Assembly: GCA_004431415.1 (NCBI GenBank)
Contig: QPMI01000477.1
Coordinates: forward strand, 124,001-188,000
Direction of reading: 5' to 3'
Source of the DNA: Cyanophora paradoxa
Taxonomy: Eukaryota; Glaucocystophyceae; Cyanophorales; Cyanophoraceae
Length of the DNA: 64,000 nt
A program made the position numbers and the translations under genes. Each line of letters opens with the position of its first letter. Position 1 is the first letter of the stretch. Below the pieces are notes generated by a model that saw only the letters and a list, made by a program, of their open reading frames with translations, ran no database searches and was not told where the DNA came from. Below, piece after piece: positions 11,327 to 22,100 of the stretch.

Positions 11327-11821
11327 TCAGTCGTCGTCGTCGTAGTCGTACGCGTCCTCCTCGTCGTCGGAACTGTCGTGGAGGAGGTACTCCTCGAAGC
11401 GCAGCTCCTCCACCTCGTCCCGCAGGCGCTCGACCTCCGCCTCCAGATCGTCCACCCGCTCCCGCAGCTCCTCATCCTCGGCGTGCTGCCGGCCGGCGCC
11501 GTGGCAGCAACCGTAGAACCGGGCCCGGGCCCGCTCCTCCTCCCGCCTCTGCCGCGCCTCCTCCTCCTTCTTCTTCTTGTGAACGAACTTGCCTAACTCC
11601 CAGAGGCCCAGGACGGCAAGACCGACCGTGACGCCGACGACGACGAGGGCGCCCTTCGCGACGGGCACGACGACGTCGTCTACGATCGATAACTCGCGCT
11701 CCGGGGGGCCCTTCGGCCGAGTCTGCGGCTCCGCTTTCTGGGGCTTCCGCTCAGCCGCGGGTTCCGCTTTCGCATCCGGACGCCGCTTTCTTCCGGACGC
11801 CCGCTTTCCTTGAGCTTGCAT
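11327..11821 (-). CDS. single-pass membrane protein with coiled coil and acidic tail
   Basis: An uninterrupted 164-codon frame starts with ATG at 11821. Residues 1-45 are basic (Lys/Arg/Pro-rich). A strongly hydrophobic segment at about 50-75 (VVVGVTVGLAVLGLWELG) is a likely membrane helix. A KKKKEEEARQRREEE stretch follows, then a heptad-like coiled coil (LRERVDDLEAEVERLRDEVEEL) at about 117-140. The tail is almost all Asp/Glu and ends in four Asp. The charge pattern (basic before, lysines just after the helix) leaves topology undecided. It is one of the few intronless genes here and lies tail-to-tail with its left neighbour. Homology not recognised; it could be an organelle-surface tether. 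Confidence 0.8.
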   Translation of the reverse strand: MQAQGKRASGRKRRPDAKAEPAAERKPQKAEPQTRPKGPPERELSIVDDVVVPVAKGALVVVGVTVGLAVLGLWELGKFVHKKKKEEEARQRREEERARARFYGCCHGAGRQHAEDEELRERVDDLEAEVERLRDEVEELRFEEYLLHDSSDDEEDAYDYDDDD

Positions 11822-12023
11822 GATAAGGCGTAGCCACGCGGCCGCCCCGGGGCCCGCTCGCTACAGCTGGCTGCCCAAGATCGGGTCGGCTCGAGCTCTC
11901 TAGAGTTTCGGTTGAAAACTCGACCGAAAGCCTTGAAGCCAGACATTAGGGGTCCCAGCGCGGGCAGCTGCTTTGGATCGGCCTGACACGCGCTTGCAAA
12001 GCAGGGTGGGCGGGGGCGCCAAG
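11822..12023. other. intergenic region
   Basis: It lies upstream of the 11821 start and downstream of the C2CD5-like stop. It probably contains the promoter of the small membrane-protein gene. No specific element is recognised. Confidence 0.4.
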
Positions 12024-15000
12024 CTAGGGGCCGTACGAGCCCGGGGGCGAGCCGTAGGAGCCGGGGCGGGGGTACCCCGAGGGCCGCAGGGAGGCGGAGG
12101 CGACGCGGGAGAAGCCCAGCGACGCCCGGTCGTCCGCGTACCTCCGGGGGGGTGAGAGGCCGGCAAGGGGGAGGCTGGGGTGCCGCACTTGATACGGACG
12201 GCGTCGCCGGAGACGCAGATGAGCGTGTAGGCCTGGAGGGGGTTGTGGGAAACGAGGCGAGGGAAGGAGAGGGCGCGGGCGACCGGGTACCTGATTCCTC
12301 GATTCGTTGTCCATGATGGACCACTGGGGAGGGGGGGTGAGCGACAGGAACGGGAAGCGGGTAAGGGCGGGGGGGTACCTGGGAGATGTGGTAGGCGAGG
12401 ATGCAGTTCCCTCCCAGCGCCGCCACGCGCGCCCGCGCGATCGCGTTCGCCTCTGGAGCAGCGCTCGTTCGCGGGGACCGGCGGGGTACGGCGATGCGGG
12501 AAGGGGGTACCGGTGAGGAAGTCGTGGCTGAACTGAGAGAGGCCGCCCTCGTCCCGGACCTCGTTCGACTCCCGGATGAGGTGCCTTTCCGCGCGTCGGC
12601 GGGGGGTACGGCGCAGGTAAGGGCGGCGGGGGGTACGCTCACACGTCGACGCGACCGAGCCAGCGCTCGACCTTACCCCCCGGGATCCACGAGAGGCTCG
12701 TCAGCTCGATGTACTCCTGCGCCGGTTCGGATCCGGGCGGGGCGGGGCGGGGACGGGGGGCGGGGCGCGCCGTGCTGTCCTGGCCGCCCTTGGAGCCCCG
12801 CGAGAACCAGCGGCGGCTCACTGCAAGCGAAGGTCAGCGGTTGCTAGCCAGGCGGGCCCTCGGGCCAGCGCCGGGGCGCACCGGAGAGGTCGGGGCGCGG
12901 GCTCTCCTCGTCGCTGGAGGAGGACGAGGCCGAGTTGGAGGCGGAGGAGGCCCGGCGCGCCCCCGATAGGCTCGAGAGCAGCGACCTGCGGCGCGTTGGG
13001 ATAGGAAAAGAAGGGAGGGAGGGAGGGCGGGGCGCACTGGCCGCGGCGGGCGAGGGCGAGGGCGGCGGTGGTGACGGAGGAAGTGCGGCGCGCGGCGGCG
13101 GCGGCGGCGCCGGCCGCCAGGCTGCGCGAGCTCCCGCTTCCCCCGCTCCGCTGGCTGTCCGTCCGCTGCAGCGGCGCCAGCGGCGAGGCCGACGAGGGCG
13201 GCGCCTGCGCCGGCGGCGGCGGCGGGCTGCCCCGCGGGGCGGAGCCGCCGGGGGCCGGGGCGGAGGGGGCGGGGCTGAGGGAGGTCGGGGGGGTCCCCGC
13301 GGGGCCCGAGGGGGAGGCGGAGGGCGCCGGGTCCAGCGTCGGAGCCTCCGGCGCAGGGAGGACCTGTGCAGGAGTCAGGGGGTACGGTCTTGAAGAAGAA
13401 AGCGGGGGTACGGACCTGCTCCTGGATGGGGGTCTCGAGCAGCGCCATGCACGTGATCACGATCTGCGCGTTGATCGCGGTCCGCTCGGGAGGGGTACGC
13501 GATTTGCGCGGGGAAAGAGGGGGGTACCTGAACGACGTCCTCATCCGGAAGTTCCACGCGGCTCCGGAGGCCCGTCACGCGGCACGGCCGCAACTGCCGC
13601 AGCTGCGGGGGGAGGGGGAGAAGATCGGCGAGGGGTACCGGGGTACGGGGGGTACGGCGTGCCTTGAAGGCGAGGGAGAGGTACAGGTCGTCGAAGAGGG
13701 AGGAGAAGAGCGGGTTGCAGTGGCCCTCCGACTGCGGCGTGCCCCGATCAGGGGGTACAGCGGAGGTCTACAGGCCTGGTCCGTACCCCGGAGGCCCAGG
13801 TGATGCGCCGGGCGACCACGATGAGCTGCTCAGATGACTTTTCAGGCGGAGGGGAAACGACAGGCGAGGGGTACGGGCCTGGAGGGTGGAGGGGGCGGTC
13901 CAGTCCCACGCTGAGAGGGGCTCCTGCTCCGACGACAGGAACCGTACCCCGGGCGGCGTCTGCGGGGGTACGATGATTTAGATCAAGGGCCGGGGACTGG
14001 AGGGGGTTGGAAAGACGGGGGTACCGCGCGGTCCATGAGGACGGAAAGCGCTTCGGCGTCTGACGGGGGTACAGGTTCGGGGAGAAGCGGAAAAGAGGGA
14101 GGGGGAACGTTGAGGGCTTGGGTACCGTTCTCGTCGTCGACCTCGACGACGAAGGCGGCCCGGGGGTCCTGCGGCGGTACGCTTGAATCTTAGGTGTGCA
14201 CTCCCCTTCAATCGGGTTTGCGCACCTGCCCCGCGGCGGCTGACTGCGCCCGGTCGATCGCGGCGCCTGCGGGGGAGGGGGTTAGGGGGGATGAAGCGAG
14301 AAGGGGTAGGGCGGGGCGGGAACCCGGCTGGGAGAAGTCCTCGTCGCCGGAGGAGGAAGAGGAGGAGGAGGGGGAGGAGTCGGAGGCGGTGCCGGCGCGG
14401 GGCCGCGACTGCGGGTGCGCCCGCTCGCGCTCGCGCGGCGAGGGCCCCGCCGGCGCCGAGTCGCCCTCCCGACGCCCGCCCCCTCGGTGCCGGCCGCCGC
14501 CCCGTCGGCCGGCGAGAAGGAGAGCTGCCGCGTCGACCCGTTGCCGCCGCCCTCGCGGTCGCCGGCGGCGGAGGGCGTGCCGTGGGCGGCGCGGAGGGGG
14601 TGGCGGCGGGGCTCGAAGCCGGCGGGCTCCGCTCGGGCCGCCGCGGCGGCTGCACGTGGGCCCCGTGAGCGCCGCCTCCATCTCGTCCCGGGCCACCAGC
14701 GCCGCCGACGGGTTCCACGCCGCGGCGGCCGCCGCGAGGGCCGGGAAGCCGCGGGAGACGAGGGGCCGCTGGCGCTCGCGGGCGGCCGCGAGCGCCTCGC
14801 CCTCGCGCTTCACGCTGCGGCGGTTCGCCTCCGAGCGCTCCAGGATGCCCGCCATCAGCTCCTGCAGCCTCACCTGAGCGCCCCGCGCGTGAGAAGAGGA
14901 AAGGGAAGGAGGGGAGGGGAGGGGAGGGTGCGGGCCTCGGAGGCGGAGGAGCCCTGGAAGTTGCGGGAGAGGCGGAGGAGGGGCGGCGTGGGGAGCGCCG

Positions 15001-15241
15001 GGCTGTAGAAGGCCGTGCACGTCGCCATCGACGCGATCTGCGGCCGGCCGGCCCGTGAGCGGCCGGCGGGGCGGGGCGGCGCGGGGAGGGTCGCGGGAGG
15101 ATCTGATGGGCGCCTGGGTCTGCCCCACGACGAGCTGGAGGGTGATCCCGAACGCCATGTTCATCCCCTGGATCTGAGGGGGGGGGGGGGGGGGGGGGGA
15201 GCGGGGGCCGTCTGGCGAGGCCCGTGGGGCGGCGGGGCGGC

Positions 15242-15277
<36 letters not shown>

Positions 15278-18200
15278 ACATGGGGGCGCGCCATGAGCTT
15301 GTTCATGAGCTGGGAGTAGAGGTCGTACTCGAGGAAGGGGATCGTCTCGGAGACCTGCGCGCGCTCGTCTCCGGGGAGCGAGCGGAGGAGAGGGGAGGGG
15401 GGGGGCGGACGGCGATGGCGTTGGACTCGCCGCCGGCCTTTTTCTTCTCGCGGCACACCCGCGCCTCCACGAACCGCCCTGAGCGGCGGAGGCCTCGCGC
15501 GTCAGCCCTCGAGGAGGAAGGCGGGCGGGCGGGGGGGGGGAGGGGGGCAGCCGACGGACCTCGGGAGGCGACGGGGAGGAGGGCCGGCGGCTCCACCGTC
15601 GCCAGCAGCACCTGAGGGGGGGTGAGAGGGGCCGGGGCCGGGGGCGGGGGCGGGGCCGGGGGCGCCTCGGGGACGATCTTGCGGCCGCAGATGCCGCAGG
15701 GGAGGAGCTTCATGGGGAAGGGCGCGCCCCGCCGCTGGTACGGCACGTGGCACATCGCGCACGGCGCTGCCGGAGCGAGCTCACGGCGCTGCCGGAGCAA
15801 GGGCGTGGGGAGGAGGGCGCACGCTCGCGGCGGCGGAAGCCGACGCGGCGGCGGCGGCGGCGGCGCTGGGGCGGGTCCCCCTCGGCGCGCTCGTCGCGGT
15901 CGCGGTCCCTCTCGGGGGCCCCCGGGGCGGCCTCCCGGTCGGCCCCCGCGCGGGAGGCCCAGTCCAACACCGCCGCCGTCCCGTACGCCGAGAGCACGAT
16001 CAAATCTGGGGAGGGGCGAGCTCGGGCGGGGTACGGGGGCCCCGCGTTCGCTTCGGGGGGCGCCGCGCACCGTCCTCGATGGTGACGAGCTCGCGGTAGC
16101 CGACGATGTGCGTGCAGCGGAGGGAGCGGGCGTGGCCCCGCACCTCCTCCCGCACCTGGCCGCACAGGATCTGAGCGGCTCGAAGCGAGGGTAGGGGGGT
16201 ACGGGGAGCTCGCCTCGGCCCACCACGCGTCCCGCGTCTCCTCGCGGTCCCGGGAGCTGCGGGGGGGATCAGACCCGAAAGGGGCCCCACGCAGAGCCGA
16301 ACCTGAGCAGCTTGACGGCGCGGGCGGTGACCATTCCCCCGATGCGGGAGAGGACTCCGGGGGGGAACGCTGCGGGGCGGCGCCTCAGGGATGGAAAGGG
16401 ACGGGGCACAGGGGGAGGGGCGGGCCCTCGAGGGTGACGAAGGGGACGGAGTCGGGGGCCAGGGGCCCGACGCCGCCGGCCGCCCCCGGCACCATGCTGC
16501 CCTCGGCCTCAGAAGAAGGGGGCGGGCGGGGGGGGTACGTGCGGGGAGCGGGGCGGCGGGCCTCCTGGCGCGGTGCCCGAGGATGCGCCCCCCGTGGTCG
16601 TCCCCGGCCGTGCCCCGCCGCGCCCCCTTCCCCCGGCTCACCGTGCTCACTGCGCCGGCCCCGCTCAGATCGGGGAGGGGGCGCGAGGGCGGGCGGGGCG
16701 GGCCGGTGCGGAGGGCGGTGGCGGAGGGGAGGAGGTCGCCCGACTCGGGCCCGTCGGCGGCGGTCCCCGGCCCGTCCTCGGAGGAGGCCGGCGGGCGCGG
16801 GGCGGCCGGGGGCGTGGAGGCGGGGCCCCCGCCCAGGCCCGCCAGGCCCGCCAGGCCCCCCGCCGAGTCCGCGTGCTCGCTCGCACCCCCCTCCTCCCGC
16901 CCCCGCGCCAGCACGCACGCCGTCCCGTACCCTGCGCCCCCCTCCGAGCTCGCCCGGCGCCCCCGGCCCCGAGGCAGAGCAACGCGTACCCCTGACCACG
17001 ACGCCGTACTGCCCCTCCAGGTCCACGTGCTGCGGGTGGATGGAGAGGGGGGGGGGGAAGACGCGTCGGCGCGTACCCCGCGGTGAATCGGGGGGTACGT
17101 GGGCACCTGGCGATACCCGATGACGGCGTTGCCCCCCAGGTCGAGCACCTTGCGCCCCAGCAGCCGCCTTACCTTCCTGCGGGGGTACTGAGCGGAGGCG
17201 GGGAAGGGGGGGTAGAAGACTAGGGAATCAATTAGGGGGGGGTACCCGGCCATGTTGTACAGGAGCATCTGGCGGGCGTCGTTCGAGACGCGCGTCGTTC
17301 GGAAGTTGTCCGCCCAATGGTACTCCGGATCCTCCTGGGAGGGTGTGAGGCGGGGTAGGAGACGGAGCTCGAGGGGGTGCGGGCGCGGGCCTCGGCGACG
17401 AGCTCCTCCACGAAGCCGCAGACCGCCTCGATCCGGTAGTTCGCGGGGGTACAGGACACTGCGTTGCGGCGAGGGTACGGTACGCGTCGGCGCCGGATCT
17501 GGAACGCTGTACCCCCGCGGAGCGCACCGGAGAAGAATGCGACGCCGGCGGAGCTTTCACGAAACGGGTTCAGGTCCCCTGCGGGGCGCTTAAGGGCCTA
17601 AAGGCGGAAAGAGGGGCGGGGGGGGGGGGAAGCAGGGGGAGGGGTACGGCACCGAAGACGGAGAGCTTGACGACGAGGTAGAGCTCCCCGCGGATGCCCC
17701 GCAGCGTGTCGTGGATCGGGAACCTGGGCGAGAGGGGGTACGGGATTCAATCAGCGGAGGGGGTCGAGGCCGAGAGGGGGGGGTACCAGCCGGCGATCGA
17801 TTGGCTGCCCTCGCTTTCCTCTAGAAGGAGGCTGTTCAGGTCCTGGGGGGTACGCCCTCAGGTCGGGAGGGGAGGCAACCGGGGAGGGTAAGGGGGCGTA
17901 CGAGGTACACGGAGCCGATGATGTCATCGGACGACAGAATGTCGTGGTCGTAGACCCTTGCGGGGGACATGCGGTTACAGGCGAGGGGCACGACGGGCCG
18001 GGCGGGGTACGAGCGCACTTGATCTCCAGCGGGGCGTCCTGGAGGTGGGAGTCATCCTGCACCTGCGGGGTACACGATTCAGGAAGTCGGGAGGCGAAGG
18101 GGCGGGGCGGCGCAGGGGTACCTCGAAGCGGAAGTCTTCGTTCCAGACGGGGTTCAGCGATTTCCGCTTGACTTCCGTCTTCTGCGTCTCCTGGTCCGCA

Positions 18201-18423
18201 AATTTGATCTGCGGCGGGGCTCGGGCCCTGCCGAGACGCTCGCGATTTGATCCGCGGGCGCGGACCTCAACGTATGCATCAGCGAGCTCGGAAGAGCGGT
18301 CCATGACCGGCAGGTTCCTGCGCCGTGCTCCCGTCGGCGCGGGGCGGGGGCGGGGAGGGCGGGGCGGGCATGGACGCCCGCGCACCTCGCGGAGCCGATG
18401 CGAATTTTGAGGAGCGACGGCAT
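12024..18423 (-). CDS. C2CD5 (CDP138)-like C2-domain protein
   Basis: Start ATG is at 18423 (MPSLLKIRI); stop TAG is at 12024-12026. The exons follow the known order of animal C2CD5. First is an N-terminal C2 domain: LPVMDRSSELADAY, then LNPVWNEDFRFE, then VYDHDILSSDDIIGSVYL, with the Asp-rich Ca2+-binding loops present. Then come WFPIHDTLRGIRGELY, GFVEELV, KVLDLGGNAVIGY, HVDLEGQYGVVVRGT, GHARSLRCTHIVGYRE, CHVPYQRRGAPFPMK with a CGIC pair, ARVCREKKKAGGESNA, PFLEYDLYSQLMNKL, and near the C-terminus ARVAALGGNCILAYHIS. C2CD5 is known in animals as a Ca2+- and lipid-binding Akt substrate in vesicle traffic to the plasma membrane. More than 20 short introns, many with GTACCCC. Orthology is well supported; function in this organism is inferred. 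Confidence 0.88.
15178..15276. repeat. two long G homopolymers inside introns
   Basis: There are 22 G at 15178-15199 and 33 G at 15244-15276. On the minus (coding) strand they are C runs in introns of the C2CD5-like gene. Confidence 0.7.
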
Positions 18424-19168
18424 CCAGGGGCTCGGATGTCACGCGGCTAGGCGCGATACGGTCTTGTAGCTGCGCGCGGATCGGATGGCGAAGCGCAAGC
18501 ACGCGAAAAGCGGCGGCACCTGTGGAGTCCAGGAATGCGAGGCGCGTTAGCTAGAGCGCTGTGCGCAACGCCCGCTCCTTGTCCGTGCGTGCGCTACTGA
18601 TGCTCGTGCCTATTGAGCCGCAAACGCGTCGCCCGCCGCATTGAGGGCTGCGCATGCGGGAGCGCTGTGTCAGCGGAGCGTCCGTGAGCACGCCCGAGGA
18701 GCGGAACCGGTGCACAGGAGCGGATGTTGTGCGGTGCACTCACGAGAGCGACCTCGAGGCTGCAGGAGACGAGCGCGTTCTCGACGGGCCGACGTCCCAC
18801 CGCGAAAGCTGGCGCGTCCCCGGAGCTGCCTCTACGGGTCACGAAACGCGTTTGGAGCTCACGCTTAAGCTCCGATCTGCTCCAGCAGACGCGAAGTTCT
18901 GGTCTGGGGGTACAGCGGTCGAGCACTGCAAAACCGCAAGCGGTTTGCAGCTCACTGCGGCTGTTTTCACTAGCCGGCTGTGCGCTTGCAAGCTGGGGCG
19001 AGAAGACAGCTGCTTGCTCGCGCCCAGCGAGCGCTCAGCGTTCAAACTGGGCGCCGCTGCACCGCCAGCCCCGACCGCGTACGCCGCTCAGCATAGGCCG
19101 AGGACGCATGCTTTCGCTTCCTGCTGCAGCAACGTCGGCGGCTCTGCAGACCGGGGGGAGCGCTAGCG
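18424..19168. promoter_or_regulatory. divergent promoter region
   Basis: It lies between the C2CD5-like start (-) and the calpain start (+). GC content is lower than in the genes. Open frames here have no protein-like composition, though a short 5' exon of the calpain gene could hide in 18700-19160. No TATA box is recognised. Confidence 0.4.
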
Positions 19169-22100
19169 ATGCTTCGAACGGCGTCACAATCAACCGCGGC
19201 GCCGGCGCCGCTGGAGCCGGCGTGTACACGGGAGACGTGCAGGGTGCCGGCCTGCACTTCCTCTACGGGCCTCGATGAAGCGGCGGCCATCGCGCGGCTC
19301 CGGGCCCGCGCCGGCGCCTCCGCTCCGGGAAGCAACGCTAAGCGGTCGCTGTACGAGGATCCGACCTTTCCCGCGTCGCTAAAGTCGCTGTTCCGGGATC
19401 CCGAGAAGCCGTGGGAAGGTGCTGCCCGCGCCGCGGGCCGTCCCGCCCCCTCCCGACCGCCGGCGCGCCCGGCGCCGCGCAGGGCACGCGGATGTGTCGC
19501 TGGTGGAGTGGCTGCGCCCGGGGGAGCTCTGCCCCGGCCAGCCGCGTCTCTTCGTCGACGGCGCGCAGCCCGGCGACGTCATTCAGGGCAACCTCGGTGC
19601 GCCGGCGCCCGCCCCGGGCCCTCCGCGCCACGCCGAATTCGAATCCGATCGCCGCCCCGCAGCCGACTGCTGGCTCCTAGGCGCCTTCAGCGGTGAGCTC
19701 CGAGGCGGGGCCGCGGCCGCCCCCCGCTGTCGGCATTCATCTCGCTGACCTCGCGGCGAGCCAGTGCTGGCGTCGCGGCCGCAGCTGCTCGAGCGCGTCT
19801 TCGCGTCGCCGCGCCACGCCGCGCGCGGCCTCTACGCCGTTGCGATCTACAAGGACCACCATTGGCACGTGCGCTCCTCCCCGGACACGCCCCGGCCCCG
19901 GCCCTCTCCCCCAGTCCCTCGCCGACCTCTGGGGCCCCGCCCGGCCGGGGTACAGCGCATCCTGATCGACGACCGGATCCCGTGCCTGCCGGGGCCCCGG
20001 CCGCTCTACGCCTCCTGCCGCGACCGTGCGCCCTTTTAGCTCGAGCTTCCACGCGCCCCCGCGCCCTGATCCCTCCCGCAGCCAACGAGATTTGGGTACC
20101 CCTCCTCGAGAAGGCCTTCGCGAAGGTACGATGCCAGTACCCCCGGCCCCGCCGGGGTGGCTTGCGAATGCTATCATACCCACCTTTCCCCGCCCAGGCG
20201 CACGGTTGCTACGAGAATCTCGTGGCGGGGTACGTCGACCACGGGCTCAAGGACCTCACAGTGCGCGCGTCGTACCCCCTTGCGCCTCGCGAGTCCTCTG
20301 AACGCCGCACGCTTCCTCTTTAGGGCGGACTCCCTCAAACGGTACCCCTGGCGGGGGCGGGGGACAAGCTCTGGCGCATCCTGCAGCGGGTCCTCGCAGA
20401 GGGGTACGGCCCTCGCGCCCTTTCCTTGCTGTACCCCTCATGCGCCTCGCCGACCCCTCCTCGCAGGTCGCTCGCAGGCTGCGCCTGCGCCCTGTCCAAG
20501 GGCGCCCGCCCCGAGGAGGCCAACGAGAAGGGCATCCTCAAGGCGCGCGATCGAGCCCCGCCGCGTCCACTTCCGCTCTGACCGCCCCCCCCCCCCCCCC
20601 CCCCCTCCCCTCTTTCCCCAGGGCCACGCCTATGGCGTTCTGGAGGCCCGCGTGGTGACGGCGGGGGGTACACCCCACCGCCTCCTCCGCGTCCGGAACC
20701 CATGGCGCGCCCCGCCCCCGCCGACCTGCACCGGTACCCCTGACGCACTGCAGGGGCCGCGCGGAGTGGAAGGGCCCCTGGAGCGACGGTGCCCCCGAGT
20801 GGAGCGAAGAGATCCTGGTTCGATCCCGCCCGGGAGCCCTTTCTTGCAAGGAGCCTCGACGCCCGCCCGCCCCTCATGCAGGCCGAGCTGGGGTACGAGT
20901 TCGGGGACGACGGCACCTTCTGGATTGGCTGGGAGGACTTCACGAAGGTGCGGGGGTACAGTGCGCGACGGGTGAGGGGGCAGAGCCCTCATCCCCCGGG
21001 TACAGGAGTTCACGACACTGTACCTGTGCCGCATCTTCGGGGAGGGCTGGGCCGGCCAGCGCATCCTGGTACCCCTGATTTTCGGAATTGTACCCCAACC
21101 TCTGCTGACGTCCATGCAGGGGGAGTGGAAGGCTGGGTGGAGCGCCTGGGGCTGCCCCAACGCGGGGAACCGCAACTGGCACAGGAACCGCCAGTTCCAC
21201 CTCCAGGCGAGTGGCGTACCCGCTTCGTTGTTTCTTCCGTTCAATCGTGTACCCCCCAGATCGAGGGGAGGGCGCTCCTCCACGCGGTCCTCTCGCAAGG
21301 GGACGTACGCCTCCTCGGCAGGAGCCAGGTACCCCCGATCCGTTCCTCCCGTACCCCTCCCGACCGTCCGGATCCCATCTTGCAGCGCGAGTACCCCGCC
21401 GCCATCGGCTTCTTTGTCTTCCGCGCGGGGGGTACGCTCCCTGCTTTCCCCCCCTCCTCCCCGCCATTCCTTTTCAGAAACTCTTTCCGCCGGGCAGGTG
21501 CGGGGCGCGGGGAGCCTGTGGCGGCGGTGGCGGGCAACGACGACGTGGCGGCCACTAGTGGCGCCTTCAAGCCCTCACGCGACGGTACCCCCCGTCCCAG
21601 AGGGGCTACGCGCGCTTGTCTCAGGTCCGCTGATCGCTTTCTCCCTTCCTGCAGTCTCCGCCTCGTTCACGCTGTCCGAGGGCAACTACAAGGCATCTGC
21701 CCCGCTCATTCAACCCGCCTGAGTCCCGATCCTGAGCCGGTACCCCTCCAGGTCGTGCCTATGACGTACGAGCCGGGCCAGGAGGCGGGGTACAGCCTCG
21801 CGATCTGGTCCCAGGGCGACGTCGACCTCGAGGCGAGGAGGCCGTACCCCCCGCCTCCAAGCCCCCGAACTAAGCCCCCGCAGGACGCGACGGGCCTTCC
21901 GAAGTTCGTACGGGCGGACCCGCCCGGCGAGGCCCGCGCCGGTGCCCGCCCCGGCCCCCTCCGGCCTGACTTGGCCTTGGCTGACGGGGCGGCGACGGGC
22001 CGGGGGCAGGCGGGTGGGCGGGGGAGCACGCCGGCAGGCCCCGCGACGCCGTGCGCTCCCCTCCCGCCCGGCCCGTCGCCTCCGCCGCCCCCGAGCGCCG

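Noticed and set aside
13978-15456. Long Pro/Arg-rich open frame on the minus strand within the C2CD5-like gene
   Set aside because: It crosses several confirmed exon-intron borders. Only the parts in the C2CD5 frame match the family.
20805-20850. B-box-like GGTTCGATCCC suggesting a tRNA
   Set aside because: The flanks cannot pair as a T-stem, no A-box or acceptor is found, and the site is at a calpain exon-intron border.
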